Part shown: positions 26,910-34,743 of the stretch, in pieces | How the letters are laid out: the number at the start of each line of letters is the position of its first letter | How positions within the stretch are numbered: position 1 is the stretch's first letter | Source: Zeimonas sediminis | GTDB lineage: Bacteria; Pseudomonadota; Gammaproteobacteria; Burkholderiales; Burkholderiaceae_E | Length of the DNA: 64,000 nucleotides | Reading direction: 5' to 3' | NCBI RefSeq assembly: GCF_023721795.1 | Contig: NZ_JAMQYE010000001.1 | Location: 1,550,001-1,614,000, forward strand | The notes under the pieces: model-generated | What the model saw: the letters and a program-made list of their open reading frames with translations, nothing else | Told to the model about the DNA's origin: nothing | The model's database searches: none | Made by a program: the position numbers and the translations under genes

Positions 26910-28262
26910 TCAATTCCTGGGCGACACCACCCGGAACACCTTGCCGGTGCTCCCGTACGGCCCGAAGGTCTCGTTCGTCAGCAGGTAGAGTTCGCCGCTC
27001 CGATCCTCGGCCAGGCCGATGATCCGGCTGTCGATCACCTGCAGGCGCCGGTAGGGCCACGGCTTTCCCTTCCCGTCGCCGGGCTGCGCGACGAAGACCT
27101 GCCCGCTCGGCTTGCGGAAATCGGCGCTCCAGTCGGTGAACAGCAACCTGCCCCTCAGCTCCGGGATTGCGCTCCCCCGGTAGATGCGCGCCCCGGTGAT
27201 CGCGGTGCCCACGCCGCGGATCCCGAGCTTCGTGTCCGGGTGCGAGGCCTGCATGTTCGGGTACTCGAGCACCGGCATCAGGATCGGCCGGCCGCTCGCG
27301 TCGCGCGACGGGCACGATTGCGGCGGCTGCCGGGGCTTCAAGCGATCGACGCAGTGGGTGCCTTCCATCAGCGGCCAGCCGAAGTTGCCCGGCCCCTCGA
27401 CGCGATACGCGGCCTCCCACAGGGTTTCCGCGACCGCGGTCACGTAGAAGCTGCCGTCCCCGCGATCGAAGGCGATCCGGTACGGGTTGCGAAAGCCCCA
27501 GGCCCAGATCTCCGGCCGTCCTCCGCCCTTCGCGAACGGATTGCCGGCCGGAATCGCGTAGCCCGGGAACCCCCGGTCGACGTCGATGCGCAGGATCTTG
27601 CCGTACAGCGATTCGGTGTCCTGCGCCAGATGGTCCCATGTCAGGGCCTCGCGGGGCACGTCGAAGGCCTGCCAGCGCACCTGCTTGCCGATCCCGTGCG
27701 AGGCGCCGCTGTCGCCCAGGCCGATGTAGAGCAGGCCGTCGGGGCCGAACGCGAGCCCGCCGCCGTTGTGCTTGCGGCTCGGCCAGTCGAGCTCCATCAG
27801 CACGCGCTCTGAAGCCGGATCGATGTGGGACAGATCGCCGGCAGGCGTGCTGAACTCGGAGACTCGCCGGGTGTGGTTCCAGTTGCGGGGCGCGCCGGCG
27901 CGCAGCGGCGCCGAATAGCTGACGAACACCCGGCCGTTGCGCCTGAATTCGGGATGCAGCGCGAAGCCCAGCAGCCCGCGTTCCTCGAAGTCCTGCTCGA
28001 GCTTCAGCATGGCCGGGCGCAGATCGAGGAAGGGCTCTGGCGCAAGCCGCCCGTCGCGCTGAAGCACCCGCACGACGCCGTCCTGCTGGACGATGAGCCT
28101 GCGCCCGCTTCCGTCGGCCGGCTCGACGAACTCGACCGGGGCGGTCAGGCCATCGGCGACCAACTCCAGCGCAAGATCCTCTGCCTGCGCGTGAATCGCG
28201 TGCGCGAGCAGGAACGCGAAGGCGAGCCCAGCCAAGCGGCGGCCGAGAAATCTGGAAGTCAT
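26910..28262 (-). CDS. Exported PQQ-dependent sugar dehydrogenase family protein (GSDH/sorbosone type)
   Basis: 450 residues from the ATG at 28262; another ATG at 28280 adds six residues. A signal peptide (RRLAGLAFAFLLAHAIHAQA) sends it to the periplasm. The six-bladed propeller of soluble glucose dehydrogenases is suggested by LLGFALHPEFRRNGRVFVSYS, RKHNGGGLAFGPDGLLYIGLGD, GKILRIDVD, WAWGFRNPYRIAFD and the final LAEDRSGELYLLTNE. HNGGGLAFGPDG is the typical active-site segment. The likely role is oxidation of a sugar or polyol with PQQ; the substrate is unknown. It stands alone on the minus strand downstream of the cyanophycinase-like gene. Confidence 0.8.
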   Translation of the reverse strand: MTSRFLGRRLAGLAFAFLLAHAIHAQAEDLALELVADGLTAPVEFVEPADGSGRRLIVQQDGVVRVLQRDGRLAPEPFLDLRPAMLKLEQDFEERGLLGFALHPEFRRNGRVFVSYSAPLRAGAPRNWNHTRRVSEFSTPAGDLSHIDPASERVLMELDWPSRKHNGGGLAFGPDGLLYIGLGDSGASHGIGKQVRWQAFDVPREALTWDHLAQDTESLYGKILRIDVDRGFPGYAIPAGNPFAKGGGRPEIWAWGFRNPYRIAFDRGDGSFYVTAVAETLWEAAYRVEGPGNFGWPLMEGTHCVDRLKPRQPPQSCPSRDASGRPILMPVLEYPNMQASHPDTKLGIRGVGTAITGARIYRGSAIPELRGRLLFTDWSADFRKPSGQVFVAQPGDGKGKPWPYRRLQVIDSRIIGLAEDRSGELYLLTNETFGPYGSTGKVFRVVSPRN

Positions 28263-28407
28263 CCGGAGCCCCCCTGTCATTCGCCCTGCCGGTCTCACTG
28301 TGGCGGCCCGCGGGCGACAAGCGCCGCGGCATCGAACCGCAACGTAGATGGTAGCAAGGCCCGCTATCCCGGCAAGGGCCGCTCCGCGGGACGGCCCGCC
28401 GGCGCAC

Positions 28408-29316
28408 TCAGCCGTCCGGGAAAGCCACCCTTCGTCGCTTAGGGTCGAAAGTGCTTCCGCCAGGCAGCACGTGCATCCGGATGTCGCTCGCCCTGGCCAT
28501 CGGGCCTTCGTCCTCGACGATGCGCGCCCTGCGGGCATCGAAGATCTTCACGTAGTAATTGCCCAGCACTTCCCACGTCCCGTCGGCGCGCACCAGCAAC
28601 GCGGTCTCCTCGTCGATGCCGACCCCGATCAATTGGGGATGATCGAGCACCGCGCTGATCAGGCGGTTGTACCGGGCGCGATGCATGAAGTGCTGGTCGA
28701 CGATCGCCCCCTTGAAGAAGCCGAAGCCCTTGGAAATCTCCTGCATGCCGCGGGCGATGTTGACGATCTCTTCCTCCTCCGGATTCCGCGGCTTTCGCCA
28801 ATTGCCCGTGAGCATCAGGCTCGTCATCACGGCGGCGCCCGCCGAGGTGCCTCCGACCACCGAACCCTGCTTGTAGCGCCGCTCGATGCTCGCGAGCGCC
28901 TTTGTCCCGAGCAGCAGGCCCGACAGGCGGGACTGGTCTCCGCCCGAAAACCAGTAGCCGCTGAACCCCTCCAGGAATCTCGCCGTCGAGTCGCTGTTCG
29001 CTTCGCCCGGCCCGAGGTCCACGAGTTGCGCCTCGGCACCGAGCCTTCGCAAGTCGTCGACGACTTCCCTGGCTTCTTCGTCGGACTTGAGGCTTGCCAT
29101 CGGGAGGACGGCGATCCGCGCCTGGCCCGGCCCACCAGCGAGCGCGACGAACCGCTGTTGCACCGTCATGGGCGTGTCGCCACCACCGACGATGATCAGG
29201 CTGCCGACCGGATCGGGCGCGAACAGGCTCGACTCCTGCGCGACGGCAGGCGCGCCGAGGATGAGCCAGGCGATGAGCAGGAACCAGGCCGGATGCCCCG
29301 GGGACGGAATTCGCAC
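28408..29316 (-). CDS. Exported cyanophycinase-like peptidase (S51 family)
   Basis: 302 residues with a GTG start at 29316, chosen because it gives a clean signal peptide (HPAWFLLIAWLILGAPAVAQ). The S51 fold is marked by GSLIIVGGGDTPM, YWFSGGDQSRL and the nucleophile Ser158 in VVGGTSAGAAVM. DQHFMHRARYNRLI and VGIDEETALLV complete the family pattern. Cyanophycinases cleave the beta-Asp-Arg polymer. An exported form could use external cyanophycin or another isopeptide. No cyanophycin synthetase is in the window. The open frame continues upstream without homology, so the longer reading was not used. Confidence 0.8.
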   Translation of the reverse strand: MRIPSPGHPAWFLLIAWLILGAPAVAQESSLFAPDPVGSLIIVGGGDTPMTVQQRFVALAGGPGQARIAVLPMASLKSDEEAREVVDDLRRLGAEAQLVDLGPGEANSDSTARFLEGFSGYWFSGGDQSRLSGLLLGTKALASIERRYKQGSVVGGTSAGAAVMTSLMLTGNWRKPRNPEEEEIVNIARGMQEISKGFGFFKGAIVDQHFMHRARYNRLISAVLDHPQLIGVGIDEETALLVRADGTWEVLGNYYVKIFDARRARIVEDEGPMARASDIRMHVLPGGSTFDPKRRRVAFPDG

Positions 29317-29484
29317 GACGAGTTCGGGGATGTTGCACGAGGGGGGGTCGAGGCGGGCACCGAGCCGCCGCGATGCGCACCCCGTCGCGGAAATCCTACA
29401 CGACGCGCGACCTCCCCGAGCCCCGATCGCCGGGCAGTCCACTATTGTCCGCCGCCGCGGTAAGCTTGCCCACCCCGCACGCCG

Positions 29485-29510
29485 CGCCCTGCCTTTCGCA
29501 GGGCGTTTCT
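29485..29510 (+). terminator. Hairpin with short T tract in the divergent 29317-29551 region
   Basis: A perfect 8-bp stem CGCCCTGC/GCAGGGCG with loop ctttc, then tttct. It points toward the acyltransferase gene starting 41 bases later. In a divergent region it would act as a leader attenuator or insulator; its function is uncertain. Nothing else clear was seen in this 235-base gap apart from a possible -10 (tattgt). Confidence 0.4.
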
Positions 29511-29551
29511 GCGTCCGGGGCCCGTTCTCGGCTTCCCCGGAGCGCACCCGA

Positions 29552-30640
29552 ATGGCCGCCTCGCGCCTGCCCCTGATCGACGCCATGAAGGCCCTTGGCT
29601 GCATCGCGATCGTGCTCCACCACCTGGCGGTCTACGGGCCGATGTCGGACGCGGTCGCCGGCGTGGCGCAGCCGCTTTTCGACTGGCTCTACGACCGTGC
29701 CCGGCTGGCGGTTCAGGTCTTCCTGGTGCTGGCTGGCTGGCTGGTCGCCGCGACGCTCGCGCCCGACGGCCGGCCCGCGGTCAGGGAGCCGCTGAGCCTG
29801 GCGTGGAAGCGCTATCGGCGGCTCGCGCCTCCGCTGGCCTTCGCGGTCGCGATCGCGGCGCTCGTCACGGCCCTCGTGCGGCCATGGTTCGGCCACGATT
29901 CCCTGTCGGCCCCGCCCACCCTGCCCCAGTTCGCGGCGCACGCCCTGCTGCTGCAGGACGTCCTCGGATTCGAGGCGCTGTCGGCGGGCGTCTGGTACGT
30001 GGCGATGGACTTCCAGCTCTTCGTGGCCACGGCCTTGCTGGCCGCACTGGCGGCGCGGCTGCCGGGCGCGACGGCTGCAGCCTTCCCGGCGGCCGTCGCG
30101 CTGCTCGCGGGCGCCTCGCTCTTCCTGTTCAACGGCAATCCCGCGTACGAGAACTACGCCGTCTATTTCTTCGGCGCCTACGGCCTGGGCATGCTCGCGT
30201 TCTGGGCCGCGCGTTCGCGGTTCCGCCGGCTCGCGCTCGCCGCGCTCGTCGTGCTCGGAGCCGCGGCGCTCTGGCAGGAATTCCGCAAGCCGATCGCGGT
30301 CGCGCTGGCTACCGCGCTGCTGGTCGCAGTCGCCGACCGCCGCGGCTGGCTGGCGAGCTGGCCGAGATGCGACGCGCTGGCCTGGCTCGGCCAGCGCTCC
30401 TATTCGATCTTCGTGATCCACTACGGCGTCCTGATCGCCTTCAACGCGACCTGGAGCCTGCTCTTTCCCGACGGCGTCTGGATCAACGCGCTCGGGATGC
30501 TGGGCGCGACGCTGGCATCGGTCGCGGCCGGTGCCGCCCTCTTCCGCACGGTGGAGAGCCGGCTCGCCCTTGGCCTGAACCGGGCGGCGGCCCTGCTCGC
30601 GACCATGCTGGCCGCCGCGCTGGCGCTCGAGGCCGCCTGA
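29552..30640 (+). CDS. Acyltransferase-3 family integral membrane protein
   Basis: 362 residues with about ten hydrophobic segments. The N-terminus reads LPLIDAMKALGCIAIVLHHLAVYG; the DAxxAL...HH motif, with histidines in the first helix, is the hallmark of OafA/YrhL-type acyltransferases. SYSIFVIHYGVLI in the second half is also typical. Such enzymes transfer acetyl or other acyl groups to sugars of exopolysaccharide, O-antigen or peptidoglycan. The acceptor cannot be told: neighbours are an exported peptidase and a DUF3237 gene, not a polysaccharide cluster. Confidence 0.8.
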   Translation: MAASRLPLIDAMKALGCIAIVLHHLAVYGPMSDAVAGVAQPLFDWLYDRARLAVQVFLVLAGWLVAATLAPDGRPAVREPLSLAWKRYRRLAPPLAFAVAIAALVTALVRPWFGHDSLSAPPTLPQFAAHALLLQDVLGFEALSAGVWYVAMDFQLFVATALLAALAARLPGATAAAFPAAVALLAGASLFLFNGNPAYENYAVYFFGAYGLGMLAFWAARSRFRRLALAALVVLGAAALWQEFRKPIAVALATALLVAVADRRGWLASWPRCDALAWLGQRSYSIFVIHYGVLIAFNATWSLLFPDGVWINALGMLGATLASVAAGAALFRTVESRLALGLNRAAALLATMLAAALALEAA

Positions 30641-30703
30641 AGCCGCGATCCTGTAAGCTCGGCCGGTTCCCGCCCTGCGGCGGCACTTCCGGCGAGCCCA
30701 CCG

Positions 30704-31159
30704 ATGATCGACACCCGTCCCCTTTTCGAGATCCGCATCCAGGTTCCCGAGATCCAGGATCTCGGCCAGACTCCGCTCGGCCGCCGGCGCATCGCGGTGG
30801 TTTCCGGCGGCAGCTTCGAGGGCGAGCGCCTGCGCGGCGAAGTGATCGGCGCGCCGGCCGGCGACTGGCTGCTGCAGCTGGCCGACGGCACCACGCTGCT
30901 CGACGTGCGGCTCACGCTGCGCACCGACGACGGCGCCTCGATCTACATGAGCTATCGCGGCCTGCGGCACGGCCCGGCCGACGTGATGGCGCGACTGGCC
31001 GCCGGCGAGGCAGTCGATCCGAAGCGCTACTACTTCCGCATCGCGCCCACGTTCGAGACCGCGTCCGAGAAGTACGGCTGGCTGAACCGGATCCTCGCGA
31101 TCGGCGTCGGCCGCCGCGAGCCCTCCGGGCCGGTCTACTCGGTGCACGAGGTGCTCTGA
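30704..31159 (+). CDS. DUF3237 family protein
   Basis: 151 residues, the typical DUF3237 size. Recognised by the pattern PLFEIRIQVPEIQDLGQTPLGRRRI...GGSFEGERLRGEVI...DWLLQLADGTTLLDVRLTLRTDDGASIYMSYRG...YYFRIAPTFETASEKYGWLNRI. It is a small predicted beta-barrel cytoplasmic protein of unknown function, often found near catabolic genes. 63 bases after the acyltransferase gene and 7 bases before yigZ, so probably one transcript. Confidence 0.82.
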   Translation: MIDTRPLFEIRIQVPEIQDLGQTPLGRRRIAVVSGGSFEGERLRGEVIGAPAGDWLLQLADGTTLLDVRLTLRTDDGASIYMSYRGLRHGPADVMARLAAGEAVDPKRYYFRIAPTFETASEKYGWLNRILAIGVGRREPSGPVYSVHEVL

Positions 31160-31166
31160 CGCCGGC

Positions 31167-31760
31167 ATGCCCGTCACCCTCGCCGCCCCGGCCCACAGCG
31201 AACTGATCGTCAGGAAGAGCCGCTTCATCGGCTGCGTGCAGCCGATGGCCGATCGCGCAGGCGCGCTGAAGGTCGTCGAGGCGCTGCGCGCCGGGCACCC
31301 GGGCGCGGCGCACGTCTGCTGGGCCTTGCTGGCGGCCGGCCATTCGGCGGCGGTCGACGACGGCGAGCCATCCGGCACCGCGGGCAGGCCGATGCTCGAC
31401 GTGCTGCGCCACCAGGACCTCGACGGCGTGCTGGCCACCGTGGTGCGCTACTTCGGCGGCGTGAAGCTCGGCGCGGGCGGGCTGGTTCGCGCCTATACCG
31501 ACACGGTCGCGCAGGCGCTGCTCGGCGCCACGAAGGTGCCGATCGTGCGCAGGCGGGCGCTTCGCTGCCGGGTGCCGTACGCGCTGGAAGGCATGGTGCG
31601 GCGCGAGCTGGAGCAGGCCGGTGCCTCGCTCGACGCGGTGCTGCACGGCGAGCTTGTGGAGCTGGAGTTCAGCCTGCCGGAGGACGCAGCCGCGCCTTTC
31701 GTTGCGCGCGTGAACGACCTGGCTCACGGCCGGGCGCTCTGGCCGAGCGACGAGAACTGA
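31167..31760 (+). CDS. YigZ/IMPACT (UPF0029) family protein
   Basis: 197 residues. The signature HSAAVDDGEPSGTAGRPMLDVL followed by VVRYFGGVKLGAGGLVRAYTDT is diagnostic of the YigZ/IMPACT N-terminal domain, and the C-terminal DUF1949-like ferredoxin fold follows. Eukaryotic IMPACT modulates GCN2; the bacterial proteins bind nucleic acid or ribosome-related partners, but the role is not established. The 3' end overlaps the convergent GntR gene by 92 bases. Confidence 0.85.
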   Translation: MPVTLAAPAHSELIVRKSRFIGCVQPMADRAGALKVVEALRAGHPGAAHVCWALLAAGHSAAVDDGEPSGTAGRPMLDVLRHQDLDGVLATVVRYFGGVKLGAGGLVRAYTDTVAQALLGATKVPIVRRRALRCRVPYALEGMVRRELEQAGASLDAVLHGELVELEFSLPEDAAAPFVARVNDLAHGRALWPSDEN

Positions 31761-32508
31761 GCGCGACGGGCTCTTCGCGCAGCAGCTCCCCGTACAACGC
31801 GTTCGCTCGCGCAAGGTGCCGGCGCATCGCGTCCTCGGCGGCCCGCGGGTCGCCGCTCGCGATCGCATCCCGGATCTCGTCGTGCTCGCGCAGCGTCAGC
31901 GACTCGGCGCCGGGCGCGCGCACCAGCGCGCGGTGGTGGCCACTGAGCCAGCGGAACATCGCGTCGACGATGGCAGGGAAGATCGGGTTGCCGGTCATCG
32001 CCGCGATCGCGACGTGGAACTCGCGATCGCCGTCGACGAAGCTCGCGGGGCCTTGGGCAAGGCGCCCTCGAACCTCCGCGAGACGGCGATGCGCGGCCAG
32101 GGCCTCGTCGAGCCGCGCGAGCGCGCTCGCATCGGCCCGCTGCGCGGCGATCCGCGCGATGCCCGTTTCCAGGAACTCGCGCACTTCCTTCAGGTGCTCG
32201 AGCGAGGCCGGATCCATTCGCAGCAAGTGCTGCGCGCCGGCGGCGACCTGCGCGACCAGCGACTCGGCCGTGGGCAGCACCACCCGGGCGCGTTCGCCGT
32301 GGCTCACCTCGACGATGCCGGCGCGCGCCAGCGCGAGCATCGCCTCGCGCACCGCCGAACGGCCCACGCCGTAGTGGTCCATCAGCTCGCGCTCCGAAGG
32401 CAGCTGCTCGCCGGGCAGGATCTCGCGCCTGCGGATCCGCTCGAGCAGGCGCTCGTAGACCTCCTGGTAGAGCTTGCGCCGCTGGATCGGCTCGGGCGCG
32501 GCCGTCAT
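31669..32508 (-). CDS. GntR-family (FadR/FCD type) transcriptional regulator
   Basis: 279 residues. The N-terminal winged helix reads LLERIRRREILPGEQLPSERELMDHYGVGRSAVREAMLALARAGIVEVSHG, typical GntR. The C-terminal FCD all-helical domain carries metal-ligand residues in DREFHVAIAAMTGN and LREHDEIRDAI. About 30 extra basic residues at the C-terminus lie in the overlap with yigZ. It is coupled to the ApnO-like gene: its ATG overlaps that stop codon (both at 32508). It probably represses the adjacent RuBisCO-like cassette by binding the palindrome at 33418-33430, with a sugar acid as inducer (inference). Confidence 0.87.
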   Translation of the reverse strand: MTAAPEPIQRRKLYQEVYERLLERIRRREILPGEQLPSERELMDHYGVGRSAVREAMLALARAGIVEVSHGERARVVLPTAESLVAQVAAGAQHLLRMDPASLEHLKEVREFLETGIARIAAQRADASALARLDEALAAHRRLAEVRGRLAQGPASFVDGDREFHVAIAAMTGNPIFPAIVDAMFRWLSGHHRALVRAPGAESLTLREHDEIRDAIASGDPRAAEDAMRRHLARANALYGELLREEPVALSSRRSARAPGREPGRSRAQRKARLRPPAG

Positions 32509-33341
32509 CAGGTGATGCGCCGGATGCTTTCGGCGATCTCGTCGCGCTCGAACACGCCCAGCCAGTCGTCGCGCAGCAGGCGCGGCTTGCCGAAGGTGAT
32601 CGCCTTGTTGCAGGCGTCGGAGAACGCGCCGGGGATCTCCTCGAAGATCACCGCGGCCAGGATGTTCATGTGCCCGAGCAGGAACTCGCGCGCCGCCTCC
32701 TTCGGCACGCCGCGCTTCACCACCTCGTCCATCGCATCGCGCATCGTGGCAAGCAGCGTGGCGACGACCGTTTCCGACAGGCCCGGCTCGAGCAGCGCCA
32801 TCTGCTCGACCGATACGCGGTAGGAATTCAGCACCGGCGCGTAGATCACCTTCGCGATCGCCTCGCCGACCGCGTAGTGCTCGTCGGGCCCCTGCATCAG
32901 CGCGTTCACGATCGACTGGCGCGCGGCCAGGCCGCCGAAGCGGTCGCGCCGCGCTTCCTCGCTCGCGTCGTCGTTGAAGATCGACGGATGGCACGGGTGC
33001 GTGACGAAGTAGACGAGATCCGGCCGGTCGGGCAGGTGTCCCGCGAACGGCGCGGCCGCGTCCAGCGTGACGACCATCGTGCCGGGCTTCAGCTTGGGCG
33101 AAATCGCCGCGGCGAGCTTGCCGATGATCGTGTCCGGCACCGCCAGGATGACGACCTGCGCGTCGGCCAGCGCGGCATCCTCGTCGACGCAGCGGACGCC
33201 CAGCTCGCGCTCCAGCCGCTCGCGTCCGGCAGGACTCGGCTCCACGTGCCGCACTTCGTACGACGATGCACGCAGGTTGCGCGACAGTCGATGGCCCATC
33301 TTTCCGCCCGCGCCGAACAGCGCGATCGTCGGTTCGTTCAT
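32508..33341 (-). CDS. ApnO-like NAD(P)-dependent oxidoisomerase (phosphogluconate-dehydrogenase-C family)
   Basis: 277 residues. The Rossmann motif is IALFGAGGKMGHRLSRNL (GAGGKMG at residues 10-16). The domain VYFVTHPCHPSIFNDDASEEARRDRFGG and VPKEAAREFLLGHMNILAAVIF match the PF16896-like C-terminal family that includes D-apionate oxidoisomerase ApnO. Known role in that family: oxidation and isomerisation of D-apionate to 3-oxo-isoapionate. Here it is divergent from a RuBisCO-like protein and a DUF1537 kinase, the same set of partners. The exact substrate (apionate or another branched or C4-C5 sugar acid) is inferred from context only. Confidence 0.78.
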   Translation of the reverse strand: MNEPTIALFGAGGKMGHRLSRNLRASSYEVRHVEPSPAGRERLERELGVRCVDEDAALADAQVVILAVPDTIIGKLAAAISPKLKPGTMVVTLDAAAPFAGHLPDRPDLVYFVTHPCHPSIFNDDASEEARRDRFGGLAARQSIVNALMQGPDEHYAVGEAIAKVIYAPVLNSYRVSVEQMALLEPGLSETVVATLLATMRDAMDEVVKRGVPKEAAREFLLGHMNILAAVIFEEIPGAFSDACNKAITFGKPRLLRDDWLGVFERDEIAESIRRIT

Positions 33342-33403
33342 CCGCTTGCTCCTGGTTGGCTCGCTGCGGCCGGTCGCCGGGCGTCGGTACCCGAACCGGC
33401 AGC

Positions 33404-33412
33404 TGCTATGAT
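33404..33412 (+). promoter_or_regulatory. Extended -10 promoter of the RuBisCO-like operon
   Basis: TGCTATGAT: TGn followed by TATGAT (five of six matches to TATAAT). The -35 region is weak, as is usual for extended -10 promoters. The predicted start near 33419 falls in the palindromic operator, so a bound repressor would block initiation directly. Confidence 0.55.
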
Positions 33413-33440
33413 GTCAGCTTATCAGACAAGTACATGACAT
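33411..33440. promoter_or_regulatory. GntR operator: nested palindromes in the divergent apnO-like / RLP region
   Basis: The core is CTTATCAGACAAG (33418-33430), a 13-bp palindrome with one mismatched pair, of the form CTTrTCnGAyAAG seen for FadR/FCD-type GntR proteins. It is flanked by ATGTCA (33411-33416) and TGACAT (33435-33440), a second perfect inverted repeat. It lies between the divergent genes, so one bound GntR dimer could control both directions. Confidence 0.6.
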
Positions 33441-33498
33441 TCAAACAGCGGTCCCGGCGGCAGACTCGCCGGCTCCCCTTCCGAAGACGCGAGAAACG

Positions 33499-34743
33499 AT
33501 GAGCGAACGCATCCACGCGACCTACTGGCTGGAGACCGGCGACGACCCCCGGCGCGCCGCCGACACGATCGCCGGCGAGCAGTCGAGCGGCACCTTCGTC
33601 GCGCTGCCGATGGAGACGCCCGAGCTGAAGGACCGCTCCGGCGCCCGCGTCGAGCGGCTCGAGCTGCTCGAACGGGTGCGCGAGCCGAGCCTGCCGACGC
33701 CGGTACGCGCGCCGCACTACACCCGCTGCCTGCTCGAGTTGTCGTGGCCGATCGAGAATTTCGGCGCTTCGCTGCCGATGCTGATGGCCACCGTGGCCGG
33801 CAACCTGTTCGAGCTGCGCGCGGTCACCGGCCTGCGGATCCTCGACTTGCGGCTGCCGCCGGCATTCGCCGACGCGTACCCGGGCCCGGCCTTCGGCGTG
33901 GCGGGCACCCGCAGGCTCGCCGGCGTGCCGCGCGGCCCGCTCGTCGGCACGATCGTCAAGCCCAGCGTGGGCCTTAGCCCGGAGCAGACCGCGGAGCAGG
34001 TGAAGGCGCTGGTCGAAGGCGGCATCGACTTCATCAAGGACGACGAGCTGCAGGCCGACGGGCCGCACTGCCCGTTCGAGGAACGGGTGAAGCGGGTCAT
34101 GGCGGTCGTGAACGACGCGGCCGAGCGCACCGGCCGCAAGGCCATGGTGGCGTTCAACCTGACCGGCGACCTGGACCAGATGCGCCGGCGCCACGACATC
34201 GTGCTGGCCGCCGGTGGCACCTGCGTGATGGCCTGCCTGAACTCGGTCGGCCTGGTCGGCCTGCACGAGCTGCGCCGCCATTCGCAGCTGCCGATCCACG
34301 CGCATCGCGCCGGCTGGGGCTCGCTGACCCGCTCGCCGGCGCTCGGCTGGGACTACGCGCCATGGCAGAAGCTCTGGCGGCTGGCCGGCGCCGACCACAT
34401 GCACGTGAACGGCCTGGCCAACAAGTTCAGCGAGCCCGACGACAGCGTGATCGCGGCAGCGCGCGCGGTGCTCGCGCCGCTGTGGGCGGACGCGGCGATG
34501 ACCGCGATGCCGGTGTTCAGCTCGGGCCAGACCGGCCTGCAGGCCGCCGACACCCATGCCGCGCTCGGCTGCGCCGACCTTATCCACGCCGCCGGCGGCG
34601 GCATCTTCGGCCATCCGCAAGGCGTTGCCGCCGGCGTCGAGGCGATGCGCGAGGCCTGGGAAGCGGCGATGAACGGCGAGGCGCTCGAGGCGCGCGCCGG
34701 CCGCAACGAGGCCTTGCGCGCCGCGCTGGGGTTCTGGAAGTGA
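33499..34743 (+). CDS. RuBisCO-like protein (form IV; 3-oxo-isoapionate-4-phosphate (trans)carboxylase/decarboxylase type)
   Basis: 414 residues, RuBisCO large-subunit fold. Active-site positions seen: Lys154 (TIVKPSVGLS), carbamate-type Lys180 with Asp182 and Glu183 (FIKDDE), His267/His269 and Arg270 (IHAHRAGWG), His300/His302 (DHMHVNG), loop-6 Lys309 (LANKF), Ser341/342 (FSSGQTG) and the phosphate loop GGGIFGHP (367-372). The lysine two residues after Lys154 in true RuBisCO is Ser156, so CO2 fixation is unlikely. The neighbours (ApnO-like, DUF1537 kinase) match OiaX/decarboxylase RLPs acting on a phosphorylated 3-oxo sugar acid. Overlaps the kinase gene by four bases. Confidence 0.83.
   Translation: MSERIHATYWLETGDDPRRAADTIAGEQSSGTFVALPMETPELKDRSGARVERLELLERVREPSLPTPVRAPHYTRCLLELSWPIENFGASLPMLMATVAGNLFELRAVTGLRILDLRLPPAFADAYPGPAFGVAGTRRLAGVPRGPLVGTIVKPSVGLSPEQTAEQVKALVEGGIDFIKDDELQADGPHCPFEERVKRVMAVVNDAAERTGRKAMVAFNLTGDLDQMRRRHDIVLAAGGTCVMACLNSVGLVGLHELRRHSQLPIHAHRAGWGSLTRSPALGWDYAPWQKLWRLAGADHMHVNGLANKFSEPDDSVIAAARAVLAPLWADAAMTAMPVFSSGQTGLQAADTHAALGCADLIHAAGGGIFGHPQGVAAGVEAMREAWEAAMNGEALEARAGRNEALRAALGFWK

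Noticed and set aside
26719-26910. A genomic-island attachment site at tRNA-Lys
   Set aside because: No integrase and no repeated tRNA 3' end were seen nearby; the tRNA is followed at once by its own terminator.
33499-34743. Genuine CO2-fixing RuBisCO
   Set aside because: The second Lys of the KPK motif is Ser, no small subunit or phosphoribulokinase is present, and the neighbours are sugar-acid catabolic genes.
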